Under the pieces are notes generated by a model. The model was not told where the DNA came from, made no database searches, and was given only the letters and a program-made list of their open reading frames with translations. From JAXLVB01 sp046329195 (GTDB lineage Bacteria > Bacteroidota > Bacteroidia > Cytophagales > Spirosomataceae): DNA of 64,000 nucleotides. This document shows positions 36,459-44,122 of this stretch, in pieces (positions within the stretch are counted from its first letter, which is position 1; each line of letters opens with the position of its first letter). Both the position numbers and the translations under genes were made by a program. The stretch is taken from positions 1,612,001 through 1,676,000 of the forward strand of contig JAXLVB010000001.1 of assembly GCA_046329195.1 (NCBI GenBank), read 5' to 3'.

Positions 36459-36988
36459 TTACCTATCGCCCCATCCAAACCACCGATGCCGCAATCTTGG
36501 CACAACTCCATACGGCCAGTTGGCGTAGTGCGTATCGAGGAATTTTATCAGAGCACTACCTAACCCATGACATCGAAGCCGACCGCTTAAAGGTGTGGAG
36601 CAAACGGATGGCAAATCCTGTACCTAACCAATACGGGGTGATTGCCTTAGAAGACAATACGCCTGTTGGATTTGTATTTGTGTATGGCAACGACCATCCG
36701 CAATGGGGTTCGTTGGTTGATAATTTACACGTACTTCCTGACCATAAAGGAAAAGGCTTGGGAGCTTCGCTGCTTGGGCAGGCTGCCGCTTGGGTGCAAG
36801 ACCATTACCCAGCTGCGGGTTTGTACTTGTGGGTATATGAAGCCAATGAGTCGGCAGTAGGGTTTTACGAGCATGTTGGTGGGCAGCGAGTAGAAACCGA
36901 TATAAAATCAAACCCAGGCAGCGGCGAAGCCAGTTGCTTTTGTTATGCTTGGCCAGATGTAACTATGTTACTGATAATCAGTTTGTAA
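36455..36988 (+). CDS. GNAT family N-acetyltransferase
   Basis: 177 residues from a GTG at 36455 that overlaps the CoA-ligase stop. Acetyl-CoA site: L-V-D-N-L-H-V-L-P-D-H-K-G-K-G-L-G about residues 87-104, then Y-L-W-V-Y-E-A-N-E-S-A-V-G-F-Y-E, the classic GNAT C-terminal half. The four-base overlap indicates translational coupling to the ligase. Lysine acetylation of acyl-CoA synthetases by GNATs (AcuA, Pat) is established elsewhere; whether this enzyme acts on the ligase or on a small molecule is open. Confidence 0.85.
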   Translation: MITYRPIQTTDAAILAQLHTASWRSAYRGILSEHYLTHDIEADRLKVWSKRMANPVPNQYGVIALEDNTPVGFVFVYGNDHPQWGSLVDNLHVLPDHKGKGLGASLLGQAAAWVQDHYPAAGLYLWVYEANESAVGFYEHVGGQRVETDIKSNPGSGEASCFCYAWPDVTMLLIISL

Positions 36989-37034
36989 TTGATAGATAAG
37001 GAACTATACTTCATTTTCTCTAACTACATCAACA

Positions 37035-37802
37035 ATGCAAATTCAAGGAAAAGTAGTTGTCGTAACAGGTGGAGCATCGGGCTTAGGAGCTGCTACCGCC
37101 AGCATGATTGTCGAAAACGGTGGCTTTGCTGTGTTGCTCGATATTAATCCTACCACAGGAGAGCAAACAGCGGCTCAATTGGGCGCCAACGCCATTTTTG
37201 TGCAAACCGATGTAAGCAACGAAGAAAGCGTACAGCAAGCCATCAGCGTGGCGCAGCAGCACTTTGGGGGCTTGCATGGTGCTATCAACTGTGCAGGCAT
37301 TGGTCCAGCCGAACGGGTAGTAGGTAAAAACGGTCCGCATTCGTTGGCTAGCTTTAGCCGAACCATCGGTATCAATTTGATTGGCACGTTCAACGTGATT
37401 CGGCTGGCGGCGGCAGTGATTCAACACAATGAGCCCGGCGAAAGCGGCGAACGAGGTGTGATTATCAACACGGCTTCGGTGGCAGCATTTGACGGTCAAA
37501 TCGGTCAAGCGGCGTATTCGGCCTCAAAGGGCGGTATCGTGGGTATGACCTTGCCGATAGCCCGTGAATTTGCCCGCTTGGGGATTCGGGTCATGACCAT
37601 TGCGCCGGGGCTGTTTGAGACGCCATTGTTGGCAGGGCTGCCCGAAGAAGCACGCCTTTCGTTGGGGCAGCAAGTGCCGTTTCCGGCTCGTTTAGGTCAG
37701 CCAAAAGAATATGCGGCTTTGGCCAAACACATCATCGAAAACCAAATGCTCAACGGCGAAGTCATTCGCTTAGATGGCGCTATTCGTATGGCAGCCAAGT
37801 AA
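37035..37802 (+). CDS. SDR, 3-hydroxyacyl-CoA dehydrogenase type (HSD17B10-like)
   Basis: 255 residues. SDR features: T-G-G-A-S-G-L-G near residue 12, N-C-A-G-I, Ser in I-I-N-T-A-S-V, and the Y-S-A-S-K triad about 161. The conserved A-E-R-V-V-G-K-N-G-P-H-S-L and F-S-R-T-I-G-I-N-L-I-G-T-F-N-V are typical of the type-II 3-hydroxyacyl-CoA dehydrogenase subgroup. It should oxidise the 3-hydroxy-3-aryl-propionyl-CoA to the 3-keto form (CouN-like step). It is preceded by 46 bases after the GNAT gene. Confidence 0.88.
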   Translation: MQIQGKVVVVTGGASGLGAATASMIVENGGFAVLLDINPTTGEQTAAQLGANAIFVQTDVSNEESVQQAISVAQQHFGGLHGAINCAGIGPAERVVGKNGPHSLASFSRTIGINLIGTFNVIRLAAAVIQHNEPGESGERGVIINTASVAAFDGQIGQAAYSASKGGIVGMTLPIAREFARLGIRVMTIAPGLFETPLLAGLPEEARLSLGQQVPFPARLGQPKEYAALAKHIIENQMLNGEVIRLDGAIRMAAK

Positions 37803-37861
37803 CCTCAGCATAAAAAACACGTACCAGCTGCCAGTAACAGACCCTTTGTTTTTGTAAAGAC

Positions 37862-38728
37862 ATGATTGATATTCAGAAGATTACGGCTATTGATGTTCAC
37901 ACGCATGCCGAGGTGTCGTGTAGCCAACCGCACGATGATTATCGTCCCGAATTAGACGAGGCTTTTGCTAAATATTTCAAGTCGGACCACCGCCCAACCA
38001 TGCAAGAAACGGCCGATTTTTACCGTGACCAAAACATGGCGTTGGTGATGTTTACGATTGATTCTGAACACAATGTAGGCAAACGCCGCATCCCCAATAT
38101 TGAAGTGGCCGAATGTGCATTAAAGAACGATGATGTGATGATAGCTTTTGCGAGCATTGACCCGCACAAAGGTCGGATGGGAGCAAGAGAAGCCCGTGAT
38201 TTAATCGAAAATTATGGTGTAAAAGGCTTTAAATTTCATCCAACGGTGCAAGGATTTTATCCGCAAGATAAAATGGCTTATCATCTTTATGAAGTCATTG
38301 CCGAATATAAATTACCGATGTTGTTCCACTCAGGGCATTCGGGTTTTGGTTCGGGCGTGAGAGGCGGGGGAGGGTTGCGTTTAGAATTTTCGAATCCTAT
38401 TCACCTCGACGACGTAGCCATTGATTTTCCAGATTGTCCCATCGTCATTGCCCATCCGAGTTGGCCGTGGCAAGATGAAGCCCTCAGCGTAGCGATGCAC
38501 AAACCCAATGTCTATATTGATTTAAGCGGCTGGTCACCCAAATATTTCCCGAAACAACTTATTCAATATGCCAATTCATTACTTAAAGAACGTATGTTGT
38601 TTGGCACAGATTTCCCGCTAATCACCCCCGACAGATGGATGAAAGATTTTGCCGAGGCGGGTTTCAAAGAAGAAGTAAAACCATTGATTTTGAAAGAAAA
38701 CGCCATTCGGATGCTGGGATTGCGTTAA
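37862..38728 (+). CDS. Amidohydrolase-2 family beta-ketoacyl-CoA hydrolase (CouO-like)
   Basis: 288 residues, metal-dependent hydrolase of PF04909. Metal ligands visible: His13 and His15 (D-V-H-T-H), His126, His156 (L-F-H-S-G-H), His198 (I-A-H-P-S-W-P) and Asp250 (F-G-T-D-F-P). In Rhodococcus jostii CouO the matching aspartate is a metal ligand required for ferulate breakdown. The enzyme is expected to cleave the 3-keto-3-aryl-propionyl-CoA to the aromatic acid and acetyl-CoA. It is the last gene of the MarR-controlled operon, 59 bases after the SDR. Confidence 0.87.
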   Translation: MIDIQKITAIDVHTHAEVSCSQPHDDYRPELDEAFAKYFKSDHRPTMQETADFYRDQNMALVMFTIDSEHNVGKRRIPNIEVAECALKNDDVMIAFASIDPHKGRMGAREARDLIENYGVKGFKFHPTVQGFYPQDKMAYHLYEVIAEYKLPMLFHSGHSGFGSGVRGGGGLRLEFSNPIHLDDVAIDFPDCPIVIAHPSWPWQDEALSVAMHKPNVYIDLSGWSPKYFPKQLIQYANSLLKERMLFGTDFPLITPDRWMKDFAEAGFKEEVKPLILKENAIRMLGLR

Positions 38729-38781
38729 TATTGTCTTGTAGTTATTGGGTGTTTACCTTCTATGGAGATAGCTTATACTAT

Positions 38782-38892
38782 TTATGCTCCCACCTTCTGC
38801 ATCCGATACTTGCTGGGTGACAGACCTGTGCATTTTTTGAATAACCTCGAAAAATACGCTGGGTCGTTAAAATTAAGCAGGTAAGAGACCTC
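38782..38892 (-). pseudogene. 3' remnant of an araC-type gene (left duplicate)
   Basis: It encodes E-V-S-Y-L-L-N-F-N-D-P-A-Y and ends K-Y-R-M-Q-K-V-G-A with a stop at 38782, i.e. the last about 36 codons of an AraC HTH. It is nearly the same as the end of the intact gene at 40955-41839 (two amino-acid changes, E to K and M to V). Nothing upstream of it is AraC-like, so it is a leftover of the insertion of the island. Confidence 0.9.
38786..38892. repeat. Left copy of a 107-bp direct repeat flanking the restriction island
   Basis: It aligns to 40959-41065 with six mismatches, all in the outer 50 bases (the araC stop side). The inner 57 bases are identical. The island fills the space between the copies. 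Confidence 0.92.
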
Positions 38893-38900
38893 TGTGGCTT

Positions 38901-39751
38901 TTATCTGTCAAAGTTAATTTCGACTTTGTATTCGGTTTTGGGTTCGTTAACGAGTAGAGATTCAAGTACTTTTCTATCGTTAAAACCATTAATTTTTTGT
39001 CTATACGTAGCTAAAATTTTGGGGTTTTCTATTTCTAACTTTCTGTTTTTGCTAATATCCAAGAAATCTTTTTCTTTGTCAATTCCCAAAAAACGCCTAT
39101 TGTCAAGTTAGCTGCGATACCCGTGGTTGAACTTCCTGTGAATGGGTCCAAAATCCATGCATTTTGATGGGTTGAAGCCAAAATAAGCCGTGTCAAGACC
39201 GATAGTGGTTTTTGTGTTGGATGTTTTCCACACGATTTTTCCCAAGGAGCAATAGCAGGTAATTTCCAAACATCACGCATTTGCTTATCTCCATTCAATT
39301 GCTTCATCAATTCGTAATTAAAATAATGTGGAACTTTTGCGCTTTTTCTTGCCCAAATAATATACTCTGCTGAATAAGTGAAGTATCTGCAAGAAAAATT
39401 GGGAGGTGGATTGGTCTTTTCCCACGTTATAATATTCAAAATTTTAAAACCTAACTCTGTTAACAATTGTCCAAGCGAAAAAATATTATGCATTGTTCCG
39501 CTTATCCAAATAGTTGCATCAGCTTTCATTTTGTCACGAACCAATGAAAGCCATTTGCGGTTGAAGTCATTTATAAATTCAAAGCCTTCTGATTTGTCCC
39601 ACTTGCCTTTATTTACGCTTACGATTTGACCGTTTTGAATAGAAAGTCCGTTGTTGGATAAAAAATAGGGTGGGTCAGCAAAAACCATATCAAACTTATG
39701 CTCAAATTGAGGCAATAACTCCATTGTATCTCCTTTAAGAAGATAAAAAGA
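38901..39751 (-). pseudogene. DpnA/M2.DpnII-like GATC adenine methyltransferase, frameshifted
   Basis: The frame runs S-F-Y-L-L-K-G-D-T-M-E-L-L, then motif IV D-P-P-Y, F-N-R-K-W, the N-P-P-P-N-F-S-C-R-Y-F-T segment and K-H-P-T-Q-K-P-L before motif I D-P-F-T-G-S-S-T-T-G. After A-N-L the frame breaks at about 39104; adding one base gives D-N-R-R-F-L-G-I-D-K-E-K, and the tail then continues to the stop at 38901. The first in-frame codons follow directly on the DpnD-like stop with no start codon, the only ATG being at 39724, inside the conserved region. The known homologue methylates single-stranded GATC in the DpnII system. Loss of both ends argues for an inactive protein; a sequencing error at the single G site cannot be excluded. 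Confidence 0.85.
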
Positions 39752-39922
39752 CTATTCTTGATATTCTCCAATTTCTGTCGATACATAATCTTCACTATCC
39801 AAAATAATTTCTTCTTTTTGATACATTTCTTTTACTTTCAAAATCGCTTCTTCCTTATTTACTGCATCAACTTCAATTATTTTAGATAAAAACTCCTGAA
39901 TTTCAATCTTAAATGTTGCCAT
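39752..39922 (-). CDS. dpnD: DpnD/PcfM-like small protein
   Basis: 56 residues. F-K-I-E-I-Q-E-F-L-S-K-I-I-E-V-D-A at the start, then E-E-A-I-L-K-V-K-E-M-Y and I-I-L-D-S-E-D-Y match the DpnD/PcfM domain. In Streptococcus pneumoniae DpnD is the second product of the DpnI cassette, of unknown function. The start overlaps the end of the endonuclease gene by 14 bases, and its stop marks the seam to the broken methylase. Confidence 0.82.
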   Translation of the reverse strand: MATFKIEIQEFLSKIIEVDAVNKEEAILKVKEMYQKEEIILDSEDYVSTEIGEYQE

Positions 39923-40688
39923 AGTTTACTTTTTTATAATTTCCACGTCCAACAAATTCAATAATTCCTTTATCTCTCAAAAGTTGGAGTTGTTGTCTGA
40001 TTTTGTCCTTGATAAAATTATTGTTTGGATATTTAATTTTTAGCTTTTGTTCAAATTTGTAGATTTCATCAAGTGTAAATGTTTCTTTTTTAATTAAATC
40101 AACACAATTCATTACATCTAAAATCCAACCTTTTGCATCTTTACTTTTTGTTCTTAAGAATAAGGTTTTATTGAAAGTTTCCTTTACAAATTCTTGATTT
40201 ATAGTTTGAGCATTTTTAATCAAAAATACTTTTCCAGCATCTGCAACTTTCGAAATATCAATATTACAGCCGACCCAACCTGCCCTTCTTGCAGTTTCTG
40301 ATAAAGGTGGACGTTTAACTATTATTTCTGTAGTGAAAAACTGTTTTGGTATAATTAAAAAATCATTAACTGTCCATTGTTTTGTATAAGTAAGAAAGAA
40401 AAAATTTGGATTATTATCAGAATTAATTCTTTCAATCATAGTAGAGTATGCTCCATCAGTTATTGTTTTTGATAGTTTACCACTTTTGCTTTTTAACTCA
40501 AATTCCTCTGAACATTTCTTACAATAAAAATCTGCAACAGGACGATTATTTTCAAATTCATTTAAAGGTATTTCCCCACAACTTGGGCAATATGAATTAT
40601 TCAAAACCCAATTTTCTGTTAGAAGTCTTGCGATTTGAGAGTTACTTGAATAGCCTTCCGCTAAACTTGTATTGAAAGCTAAATTCAT
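39909..40688 (-). CDS. dpnC: DpnI-like endonuclease cutting methylated GATC
   Basis: 259 residues, nearly the length of pneumococcal DpnI (254), and matching it along its length. PD-(D/E)xK site: V-A-D-F-Y-C and E-F-E-L-K-S-K, giving Asp53, Glu64 and Lys66. Zinc cysteines Cys34, Cys37, Cys56 and Cys59 bracket it. F-F-F-L-T-Y-T-K, A-R-R-A-G-W-V-G-C-N-I-D and the C-terminal winged helix (I-K-D-K-I-R-Q-Q-L-Q-L-L-R-D-K) are also conserved. DpnI cleaves only GATC with N6-methyladenine, so the host should lack that methylation. The gene looks intact and may be active. Confidence 0.95.
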   Translation of the reverse strand: MNLAFNTSLAEGYSSNSQIARLLTENWVLNNSYCPSCGEIPLNEFENNRPVADFYCKKCSEEFELKSKSGKLSKTITDGAYSTMIERINSDNNPNFFFLTYTKQWTVNDFLIIPKQFFTTEIIVKRPPLSETARRAGWVGCNIDISKVADAGKVFLIKNAQTINQEFVKETFNKTLFLRTKSKDAKGWILDVMNCVDLIKKETFTLDEIYKFEQKLKIKYPNNNFIKDKIRQQLQLLRDKGIIEFVGRGNYKKVNYGNI

Positions 40689-40689
40689 A

Positions 40690-40845
40690 TTATGCAGCTG
40701 ATTGCGTTAGAGATTGTACTGGAAATCCTTTTTGTGAGGAACGAATAAAAAGATTAGTTGGCAAAGCCTTTTCAATGTCATTAATGAGCTGAGTTTTTCC
40801 TCCTGCCCATTTCAAGAAAGGTTTGGCTGTCTTAAAGTCTATCAT
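40690..40845 (-). pseudogene. 5' fragment of a DpnM/Dam-like adenine methyltransferase
   Basis: From the ATG at 40845 the frame reads M-I-D-F-K-T-A-K-P-F-L-K-W-A-G-G-K-T-Q-L, the N-terminal motif (F-x-x-W-x-G-G-K) of alpha-class GATC methylases. After A-L-P-T-N homology stops; about 20 unrelated residues follow to a stop, just before the DpnI start. The catalytic D-P-P-Y is absent, so it cannot be active. It is the upstream remnant of the replaced DpnII-type operon. Confidence 0.78.
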
Positions 40846-40871
40846 TCCTAAATTTATTGAATTATACGCTT

Positions 40872-40900
40872 CAAATGTACGGATTAAATGTTGGCACAAA
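40872..40900 (-). promoter_or_regulatory. Candidate promoter of the restriction island
   Basis: On the minus strand, TTTG (40900-40897) and TACATTTG (40879-40872) lie 17 bases apart, a little short of the 19-20 consensus. The predicted start is near 40865, some 20 bases before the methylase-fragment ATG. A small inverted repeat GGCAC / GTGCC (40893-40909) covers the -33 element. Confidence 0.4.
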
Positions 40901-40954
40901 GTCGGTGCCGCTTTGAAATTTATCAGCTATTTTGTTTTTGTCTGGATTTATCAG

Positions 40955-41839
40955 TTAAGCTCCCATCTTCTGCATCCGATACTCACTGGGTGATAGGCCT
41001 GTACATTTTTTGAATAACCTCGAAAAATACGCTGGGTCGTTAAAATTAAGCAGGTAAGAGACCTCGGCCACCGAATAGTTGGTGTAAAGTAAGTACTGCT
41101 GGGCTTCTTGAATCAGGTGCTCGTGAATAACCGCCAAAGCTGATTTTTGAACTACCGCCTGACACACCCGATTGAGGTGAACAGTAGTGATATGCAGCGC
41201 TTGTGCATACGCCGATACGTTCTCTACAGCGGCGATGCTTTGCTTGACGAGTTTCTGAAAATTCCGAAAATAGGTCAGATTTCGATGGTCTGATTTATGG
41301 ATTTGTTCGGCATGGTCACGGGCAAATCGGTAAATATCAGCCCAAAATACAGTGAAAAGCGCTTGCAATACCATCGTTTTTTCGGATAGTTCCTCACACA
41401 ATTCTTGATTGATTTGTTCTAAAAGTAGCGTAATTCGCTGAAAACGAGCTTCATTTTGATACGCCGAAATGTACAGTAAATCTTGTAAGGCTAACATCAC
41501 TTGTGGCGAAGACTTGAAAAGCCCCTCTACATACGAGTCCGACAGCGTGATGACCTTACCCGCCACACTGGGCTGAAACCGAAAGCCATGTAGTGTGTTG
41601 GCTGGAATACATACTAAGCAGGGTGCTTGCATAGCAATCTCCTTTTTCTCGGTCAGGACGATGCCCTCGCCTTCGTCTAACACAAAAACCTGAAACAGAT
41701 TGGTATGAACATGGGTGTTGATTTCCCAATTGTACAATTTACTACGAGTCACAATGGCCTCACAGTGCACAAAATCGGGCAAATGATGGGGTAAATTTTC
41801 GCCGTATAGTCCTTTATAATTGGTGATAGCAAGTGGCAT
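40955..41839 (-). CDS. AraC-type activator of pobA (PobR-like)
   Basis: 294 residues. An N-terminal cupin-like effector domain (T-H-V-H-T-N-L-F-Q-V-F-V-L-D-E-G) and a C-terminal AraC double HTH (A-L-H-I-T-T-V-H-L-N-R-V-C and V-A-E-V-S-Y-L-L-N-F-N-D-P-A-Y). It is divergent from pobA, the arrangement of 4-hydroxybenzoate-responsive regulators. Its 3' end coincides with the edge of the restriction island but the reading frame is intact. Inducer 4-hydroxybenzoate is inferred from context. Confidence 0.88.
   Translation of the reverse strand: MPLAITNYKGLYGENLPHHLPDFVHCEAIVTRSKLYNWEINTHVHTNLFQVFVLDEGEGIVLTEKKEIAMQAPCLVCIPANTLHGFRFQPSVAGKVITLSDSYVEGLFKSSPQVMLALQDLLYISAYQNEARFQRITLLLEQINQELCEELSEKTMVLQALFTVFWADIYRFARDHAEQIHKSDHRNLTYFRNFQKLVKQSIAAVENVSAYAQALHITTVHLNRVCQAVVQKSALAVIHEHLIQEAQQYLLYTNYSVAEVSYLLNFNDPAYFSRLFKKCTGLSPSEYRMQKMGA
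40959..41065. repeat. Right copy of the 107-bp direct repeat
   Basis: Lies within the 3' end of the intact araC gene; pairs with 38786-38892 (six mismatches). Confidence 0.92.
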
Positions 41840-42230
41840 TGAGTTGTAAAAATGTTTGGTTTATACAGTGTGTTATCAACCAACTAAGGTAGTAAGAATG
41901 GATGAAAAAGAAAGTATGATTAGCCCGAAAATTCAATAATAGTTTATATGAAGCGTAACGAAAAAATAGGTTAAACTGGCTAAAAAATCAAATTAACGAG
42001 TACTAATCAACTGCTTCAGTGTGAATTCAGAATACGTTAAAGCCGAAAGAATGAATACAAAGTACTGTTTGCCCCATCTTACTAACTCTTGTATTTTGTA
42101 CGGTATGCTTGATAGAGTAGAAGGCTGCGAATTATAAAAAATGTTTGATTTGTACAAGACAAATGTTCAATTGTCCAATAGGCTTTCTTGGCTACTAACT
42201 ATCTTTGCCTCATTCTTTTACCTCTTTACC
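41840..42230. promoter_or_regulatory. araC/pobA divergent intergenic region
   Basis: 391 bases holding the two promoters and regulator sites. A TAnnTTTG box (TATCTTTG) at 42200-42207 lies 23 bases before the chosen pobA start, without a well-placed -33 TTG. GACAA and TTGTC around 42158-42175 form a weak inverted repeat that might be an activator site. No gene is seen here. Confidence 0.45.
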
Positions 42231-43409
42231 ATGAACCATCCGCAAGTAGGCATTATAGGTGCTGGCCCAGCAGGGCTTACCTTAGCACTTGTTCTTCATC
42301 GAGCAGGTATCTCTTCTGTCATCTTAGAAAACCGCAGCAAAGAGTACGTTACCAACCGAGTACGGGCGGGGTTGCTGGAGCAAAACACCGTTGATTTGTT
42401 CAATGAGCTGGGCGTAGGCGAGCGGATGCAACGTGAAGGCGACGAGCACCACGGTGTTTTTTTGAGCTTTGACGGTACAAAAATCCGCATTCCTTTCGAC
42501 GAGTACACCAACGGGCGCCATATCACTATCTACGGTCAGCAAGAGGTGGTCAAAGACCTCATTGCCGCTTGCGAAGACCGAGGCATCCCGATTCGGTTTG
42601 AGTGCGAGGCTGTTCGGATTGCCGACGTCGAAACTACTCAACCTACTATCTATTTTGTAGAAAATGGTGAAGAAAAAGCCCTATCCTGTGCGTTTGTGGC
42701 TGCCTGCGATGGTTTTCACGGTATTGGTCGCAAAACGCTCCCCAAAGATTCCTATCACGAATATCGTATCGAGTACCCCTTTAGCTGGCTAGGCGTGTTG
42801 GCCTATGCAGCACCGGCTTCCGAAGAGTTGATTTATTCGTATCATCGCAACGGGTTTGCTTTGCACAGCCTGCGGTCAGAGAAAGTAAGCCGCTTGTATT
42901 TGCAAGTTCCAAACGACGATTCAGTAGAAAACTGGTCAGACGAACGGATTTTTGACGAATTAGACTTACGCTTGGCCGATGGGGAAGGTTTTAAGGTAAA
43001 CAGGGGAGAAATTTTCGAGAAAAGCATTACACCAATGCGGAGCTTTATGATTGATAACATGCAGCATGGGCGGTTGTTTTTGGCAGGAGATGCCGCACAC
43101 ATCGTACCTCCTACAGGCGGAAAAGGGCTGAATTTAGCCGTTTCAGACATTCGATTCTTGTCAGCAGCGCTCATTCAGTTTTTCCAACAAGGCAACGACG
43201 TCCTCCTCAATCGCTACTCAGAAGATTGTCTCCGGCGCATCTGGCGAGCACAGGATTTTTCTAACTACATGACTACGCTTTTTCACAAACAAGACGACCA
43301 CGATTCGTACACAACCCGTCTGCAAAAAGCCCGTTTCGATTACATCCGTATCTCTAAGGCAATGGCTACCAACATTGCCGAAAACTACGTAGGTCTCAAA
43401 GAAATTTAA
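42231..43409 (+). CDS. pobA: 4-hydroxybenzoate 3-monooxygenase
   Basis: 392 residues from the ATG at 42231, a normal PobA length; an upstream start at 42141 adds 30 residues that precede the FAD fold and lie across the promoter. FAD site G-I-I-G-A-G-P-A-G about residues 7-15, R-V-R-A-G-L-L-E-Q-N-T, a ligand-contact serine/arginine in H-S-L-R-S, and G-D-A-A-H-I-V-P-P-T-G-G-K-G-L-N-L for the second FAD contact. It hydroxylates 4-hydroxybenzoate to protocatechuate with NAD(P)H and oxygen. First gene of the pca operon. Confidence 0.95.
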   Translation: MNHPQVGIIGAGPAGLTLALVLHRAGISSVILENRSKEYVTNRVRAGLLEQNTVDLFNELGVGERMQREGDEHHGVFLSFDGTKIRIPFDEYTNGRHITIYGQQEVVKDLIAACEDRGIPIRFECEAVRIADVETTQPTIYFVENGEEKALSCAFVAACDGFHGIGRKTLPKDSYHEYRIEYPFSWLGVLAYAAPASEELIYSYHRNGFALHSLRSEKVSRLYLQVPNDDSVENWSDERIFDELDLRLADGEGFKVNRGEIFEKSITPMRSFMIDNMQHGRLFLAGDAAHIVPPTGGKGLNLAVSDIRFLSAALIQFFQQGNDVLLNRYSEDCLRRIWRAQDFSNYMTTLFHKQDDHDSYTTRLQKARFDYIRISKAMATNIAENYVGLKEI

Positions 43410-43429
43410 CTGATAAACCGATTTAAACC

Positions 43430-44122
43430 ATGATACAACCCAGAGATTGGGAGGGGCATCCTCCCTACCTGTATCCTGCTTATACCTCTACGGTGTTGCG
43501 GGCGCCATCAAAACCCCTAATACCGATTAAGCACAGCCTTTCAGAACTGACGGGACCAGTATATGGGCATGATGCGCTTAGCAAATACGACAACGACCTC
43601 ACTAAAAATGGTATCAAAAACGGCGAACCACTTGGTGAGCGTATTGTGGTGGCTGGCAGGGTTTTAGACCAGTTTGGGCGCCCAATTCGTAACACACTCG
43701 TAGAGGTGTGGCAAGCCAATGCCGCAGGGCGGTACGTTCATAAAGTGGATCAACACAATGCACCGCTTGACCCCAACTTCTTGGGCGGAGGCCGTTGCAT
43801 GACCGACGACAACGGATTTTTCAAGTTTTATACCATCAAACCTGGGGCCTATCCTTGGGGAAATCACCCTAATGCTTGGCGCCCCAATCACATTCATTTT
43901 TCGTTGTTTGGCTCCAACATTACCAATCGCTTGGTGACACAAATGTATTTCCCAGGCGACCCACTACTCAACTACGACCCTATTTTTCAGGGTGTTCCCG
44001 AAAAAGCCAGGCCGTTGCTGATTTCTAATTTTGACCTTTCGCTGACTGAAGAGGGCTTTGCACTGGGCTACGAATTTAACATAGTGCTGCGAGGCGATAA
44101 TCAAACCCCTTTTGAATCATGA
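43430..44122 (+). CDS. pcaH: Protocatechuate 3,4-dioxygenase beta subunit
   Basis: 230 residues. It binds the catalytic ferric iron through two tyrosines and two histidines: Tyr in A-G-R-Y-V, Tyr in P-G-A-Y-P-W-G and the histidines of P-N-H-I-H-F. It opens the ring of protocatechuate between the hydroxyls to 3-carboxy-cis,cis-muconate. The stop overlaps the pcaG start by four bases and the gene follows pobA after 20 bases. Confidence 0.95.
   Translation: MIQPRDWEGHPPYLYPAYTSTVLRAPSKPLIPIKHSLSELTGPVYGHDALSKYDNDLTKNGIKNGEPLGERIVVAGRVLDQFGRPIRNTLVEVWQANAAGRYVHKVDQHNAPLDPNFLGGGRCMTDDNGFFKFYTIKPGAYPWGNHPNAWRPNHIHFSLFGSNITNRLVTQMYFPGDPLLNYDPIFQGVPEKARPLLISNFDLSLTEEGFALGYEFNIVLRGDNQTPFES

Larger units (their letters stand above)
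38893..40958. mobile_element. DpnI-type restriction island inserted in the end of the araC gene
   Basis: About 2.07 kb of visibly AT-richer DNA holding, in minus-strand order, a Dam-like fragment, a DpnI-like endonuclease, a DpnD-like protein and a broken methylase. It is bounded on the left by the methylase stop at 38901 and on the right by the araC stop. No integrase, transposase or terminal inverted repeats are seen, and the flanks are long direct repeats of the target. Restriction-modification genes with long target duplications are known from Helicobacter pylori. Confidence 0.82.

Noticed and set aside
38901..39089. Separate 62-residue gene beginning M-G-I-D-K-E-K
   Set aside because: It is the tail of the frameshifted methylase: adding one base near 39104 joins L-G-I-D-K-E-K to the motif I segment. 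It is recorded as part of the pseudogene.
40690..40899. A complete small methylase-like gene of 69 residues
   Set aside because: Only the first about 31 residues from 40845 resemble DpnM; no catalytic motif follows, so it is a fragment.
42141..42230. Longer PobA start at 42141
   Set aside because: It would add 30 residues ahead of the FAD fold, exceed the normal length and cover the candidate promoter.
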